A stretch of DNA of 64,000 nucleotides from Solirubrobacteraceae bacterium (GTDB lineage: Bacteria > Actinomycetota > Thermoleophilia > Solirubrobacterales > Solirubrobacteraceae), in the NCBI GenBank assembly GCA_023230855.1, contig JALNWQ010000004.1, positions 124,001 to 188,000 of the forward strand, given 5' to 3'. Of the stretch, positions 60,365 through 64,000 are shown piece after piece. The notes under the pieces were generated by a model that was not told the DNA's origin, ran no database searches, and saw only the letters and a list, made by a program, of their open reading frames with translations. Position 1 is the stretch's first letter. Each line of letters starts with the position of its first letter. Position numbers and translations under genes: made by a program.

Positions 60365-61315
60365 GTGACGGCTACTCCTCGCGCCACGCCACCGGCAGGA
60401 CTCACCGTCGACCAGGTGATCCGCTGGTTCGCGTCTCGGCAACACGACGTCGTGGCGCGGCGGCAGTTGCTGCGCGCCGGCGTCTCCCGGCACGCGATCG
60501 ACGGCCGGGTTGCCCGGGGAGCCCTCATCCCGCTGCATCGCGGCGTCTACGTGCTCGGGGCGGCGCGTCTCCGACATCGTTCGCGGCTCATCGCGGCGAC
60601 GCTGTGCTGCCCCGACGGCGCCGTCGTCAGCGATCGCTCGGCGGGAGAGCTGTGGGCGCTGCTTCCCGATCGCCGGGGCCCGGTCCACGTCACGTTCCGT
60701 CACGCCGTCTCGCCGCGACCCGGAATCGCCACGCACCGATCGACCTCGCTCGCCGAAGCGACGACCGTCCGCGACGGCATCGCCTGCACCACGCTCCCCC
60801 GCACGCTCGTCGACCTGGCGGACGACGTCGGCGGCGAAGCCGCCGGGCGCGCCTGGTCGACGCTGGCCGGACGACGGGAGCTTCAGCCCGCCGCGGTCGA
60901 CCGGGAGCTCCGGCGCCACCCGACCCGCCCGGGATCCGCGGTGATCGCGCGTCTGCTCGACGGCCACCGCCGCATCGTCACCGGTCACACCCGCAGTCAA
61001 CTGGAGAACGCCGCGGTGGCGATGTGCGTCCGCGCCGGGCTACCGCTTCCCCGGGTCAACACCCTGATCGACACCGCGAGCGGGATGCGCGAAGCAGACC
61101 TCGTCTGGGACGACGTCCGCCTGGTCGCCGAGATCGACTGTTGGGGGACCCACGGACACGCCGTCGCGTTCCGAGACGATCGCCGTCGCGACTTCGACCT
61201 CGACCTGGAGGGCTGGGCCACCGTTCGGCTGCTGCCCGAGGACGTCATCGACGACGCCGACCGGACCGCCGCCAGGATCTCCCGGCTCCGTGACCGCAGG
61301 GCCGGTGCTCGATGA
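60365..61315 (+). CDS. AbiEi-like N-terminal domain fused to DUF559-type endonuclease fold
   Basis: The protein has 316 residues from a GTG. The N-terminal about 90 residues contain VIRWFASRQHDVVARRQLLR, then GVSRHAIDGRVARGALIPLHRGVYV, the winged helix of the AbiEi antitoxin family. The C-terminal about 110 residues fit the DUF559/Vsr-like PD-(D/E)xK fold: a conserved Asp in MREADLVWDDVRL, Glu-x-Asp in VAEIDCWGTHGH and DDRRRDFDLDLEGWATVRL. Such fused proteins occur in many copies in Solirubrobacterales and relatives; their task is unproven. No partner toxin is adjacent. The gene is isolated on the plus strand between two related hairpins, which suggests an accessory unit. Confidence 0.75.
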   Translation: MTATPRATPPAGLTVDQVIRWFASRQHDVVARRQLLRAGVSRHAIDGRVARGALIPLHRGVYVLGAARLRHRSRLIAATLCCPDGAVVSDRSAGELWALLPDRRGPVHVTFRHAVSPRPGIATHRSTSLAEATTVRDGIACTTLPRTLVDLADDVGGEAAGRAWSTLAGRRELQPAAVDRELRRHPTRPGSAVIARLLDGHRRIVTGHTRSQLENAAVAMCVRAGLPLPRVNTLIDTASGMREADLVWDDVRLVAEIDCWGTHGHAVAFRDDRRRDFDLDLEGWATVRLLPEDVIDDADRTAARISRLRDRRAGAR

Positions 61316-61415
61316 GTCGGTGCGAAGCCCGACGGCGAGCAGGCTCCGTACGGCGATCCGGGTCCCCGACCGAAGAAGCGCGGGACGCGCCGGCCGTGGG
61401 GAGCGAACGTGCAGG

Positions 61416-61694
61416 TCAGGTACCCGGTGCTCGGGCACGATCGGGCCCCACCAGGGCGTCAGCCACGCACGGGCACGTGAGGTGGAGCGATTGGCCCGCG
61501 CTGCGCGGGTCGATCGCTCCACTTCGCCCCGCCTTGCGCGCCAGGCCGCGCAACGCCCACGCCTCGCGCAGCTGCTCGCGGACACCGCCGCGGTCGACGT
61601 CGGAGTCGTAGACCGGCGGGCGGCGTCGTGACGGCGGCGCGGGGGGCTCCGCCGTCGGGGCGCCGTGGTCCCGACGTGCACCGTCCGGGACCAC
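61416..61694 (-). CDS. Possible small protein downstream of the carboxylase beta gene
   Basis: A GTG 9 bp behind the carboxylase stop opens a 92-codon frame. The middle part (VYDSDVDRGGVREQLREAWA, then LRGLARKAG) has strongly G/C-ending codons and looks like a real helix. The 3' part runs through the hairpin at 61480-61524 and reads as low-quality text. This suggests that the hairpin was inserted into, or replaced, the original end. No family recognised; it may be a small carboxylase-associated protein or chance. Confidence 0.35.
   Translation of the reverse strand: MVPDGARRDHGAPTAEPPAPPSRRRPPVYDSDVDRGGVREQLREAWALRGLARKAGRSGAIDPRSAGQSLHLTCPCVADALVGPDRARAPGT
61480..61524. repeat. Hairpin, copy 2 of the dispersed repeat
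   Basis: Arms 61480-61500 and 61504-61524 surround a 3-nt loop. The right arm contains CGGGTCGATCGCTCCAC as in copy 1. The left arm differs at two positions, and both differences still pair in RNA as G-U. An outer G-U pair is also present. This points to selection on an RNA or single-strand hairpin. Confidence 0.85.
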
Positions 61695-61703
61695 GTCGTC
61701 CTC

Positions 61704-63278
<1,575 letters not shown>

Positions 63279-63734
63279 AGGGTCGGGGATGCTATCCGCG
63301 CCGACGCCCACGACGCCGTCTCCCGGCTCGTGAACCGGACGGACGTCCCGTTGGACGTCGTCGGGCAGCCCGATGTGGACGTCCTCCGCGGTCCCGATCG
63401 GCGGTCCACCCGGCGCTGGCATCCGCCCACCGTATCGGGCGCGTCGTCCGGTGCCCCCCACCCGTTCGCGGGGTTCGCGCTCCGTGCCCCGGACGGAGGA
63501 CGGGTGGCGGGGGGGGTCCCGGCGGACCCACGGGCCGCCGGGACCCGGTCCGGATGTGGCCGGCCGGTGACCGGCGTACGGCGACGTCGCCGTACGCAAA
63601 CCGAACGAACGATCGATCGTCACATCCGGGTGACGTCGCCCCCTCGCCCGCGGCGCAACGTGGCCGTCGCCCGGCGGCGGTCGTCGACGGGCGACCGGAT
63701 CACCGTCCCCAACCCGAACACGTCAGGAGCCCCG
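63279..63734. other. Divergent intergenic region with a 24-bp palindrome
   Basis: No gene is supported between the carboxylase beta start and the secreted protein start. A perfect 24-bp palindrome lies at 63574-63597, centred on GACGTC with GCGTACGG ends. Downstream, GTCAC and GTGAC (63620-63634) form a second inverted pair. Both lie 100-160 bp before the ATG at 63735 and are good operator candidates. Confidence 0.5.
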
Positions 63735-64000
63735 ATGTCCGGGATCTGCGTTTCCCCGCGGCGACGTCGCCACGGGATCCATGCCCTCGCGGTCGCGTCG
63801 CTCGCGATCGCCTTCGTCGCGCCGACCTCCGCGGCGGCGGCCCCCGAGCCGACGCCGGCCGCCGACCGCGAGCCGCTCTCGATCGTCGACACGACCGAGA
63901 GGATCGGGCCGGGCGTGACCCTCCGGCACGTCAAGACCGTCAAGCGGACGACGTTGCGTCCGAGCGCGACCGGGACCTCGTGGTACGACTACCACGTCCT
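63735..64000 (+). CDS. Secreted protein, N-terminal part (possible phosphodiester glycosidase)
   Basis: The gene starts at an ATG with AGGAG six bases upstream and runs off the right edge after 88 codons. A signal peptide is evident: PRRRRHGIHALAVASLAIAF, then VAPTSAAAA with a likely Ala-x-Ala cleavage site. The mature part begins with a Pro/Ala-rich stretch, then IVDTTERIGPGVTLRHVKTV and SWYDYHVL. The phrase GPGVTL followed some 25 residues later by a strand ending in HVL resembles the opening of NAGPA-type phosphodiester glycosidases, but too little is present for a firm call. Confidence 0.7.
   Translation, partial: MSGICVSPRRRRHGIHALAVASLAIAFVAPTSAAAAPEPTPAADREPLSIVDTTERIGPGVTLRHVKTVKRTTLRPSATGTSWYDYHV

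Larger units (their letters stand above)
61316..61703. other. Region between the endonuclease-like gene and the carboxylase beta gene
   Basis: Apart from the second hairpin and a possible small minus-strand gene (61416-61694), no structure is evident. The first about 100 bases after the endonuclease-like stop look non-coding. Confidence 0.5.

Overview
The window is high-GC DNA with very strong G/C preference at third codon positions, frequent GTG starts and many 1-4 bp start/stop overlaps. This fits a free-living actinobacterium. Six consecutive MlaD/MCE proteins, an acyl-CoA carboxylase of the actinobacterial type, type-2 lumazine synthase, MntR-like DtxR regulation and an AbiEi/DUF559 gene point to the Thermoleophilia (Solirubrobacterales, Patulibacter- or Conexibacter-like). 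That placement is inference. No insertion sequence, phage gene or CRISPR array was seen.

Left part (1-29.1 kb). The left edge holds an XRE antitoxin and the start of an AbiEii-like nucleotidyltransferase toxin, then a decayed PIN-domain toxin next to a tRNA-Phe gene. Next come an M23 peptidase and a TetR regulator, divergent across a repeat-rich operator; a Baeyer-Villiger type monooxygenase; an MrfA/Hrq1-type DUF1998 helicase; a metallo-beta-lactamase hydrolase; a haloacid dehalogenase-like protein; a two-gene DrrAB-type ABC exporter; and a 4-hydroxybutyryl-CoA dehydratase-like protein divergent from an alpha-methylacyl-CoA racemase. Central metabolism follows: sucCD, ribH (type 2), an aminotransferase, an MntR-like regulator, glycerate kinase, gpsA with a long tail, a large LuxR-family ATPase regulator, a secreted protein with a well-formed promoter, and pyruvate kinase.

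Middle part (29.1-49.7 kb). A tightly overlapping six-gene mce cluster on the minus strand lacks the usual yrbE permease genes at its 5' end. It is followed by a secreted BNR-4 protein, a VOC dioxygenase and a second PIN-toxin remnant. Then comes the most unusual locus (40.9-46.6 kb). A two-component system is co-transcribed with a membrane protein ending in an 18-residue, almost purely acidic tail. Divergent from it, across an intergenic region carrying six ATGAG/CTCAT elements, is a 48-residue Arg-rich peptide gene with its own strong ribosome binding site and terminator. An ABC exporter and a soluble Ser/Thr kinase follow. A 1010-residue secreted PQQ-propeller/Ig-like protein closes the region.

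Right part (49.9-64 kb). Genes for acyl-CoA carboxylase alpha, beta and a probable epsilon subunit surround a sulfur-assimilation region: cysN, cysD, a TSUP transporter, cysH, metX and metY. A 13-bp motif lies at similar distances upstream of both cysH and metY. The metX frame is broken in a G-run. Between metY and the carboxylase beta gene lies an accessory island: an 8-unit CCGGGGGG tandem array, an 18-bp triplicate repeat, and two related hairpins sharing the core GGTGGAGCGATCGACCCG on either side of an AbiEi/DUF559 endonuclease-like gene. The window ends in the first 88 codons of a secreted protein.
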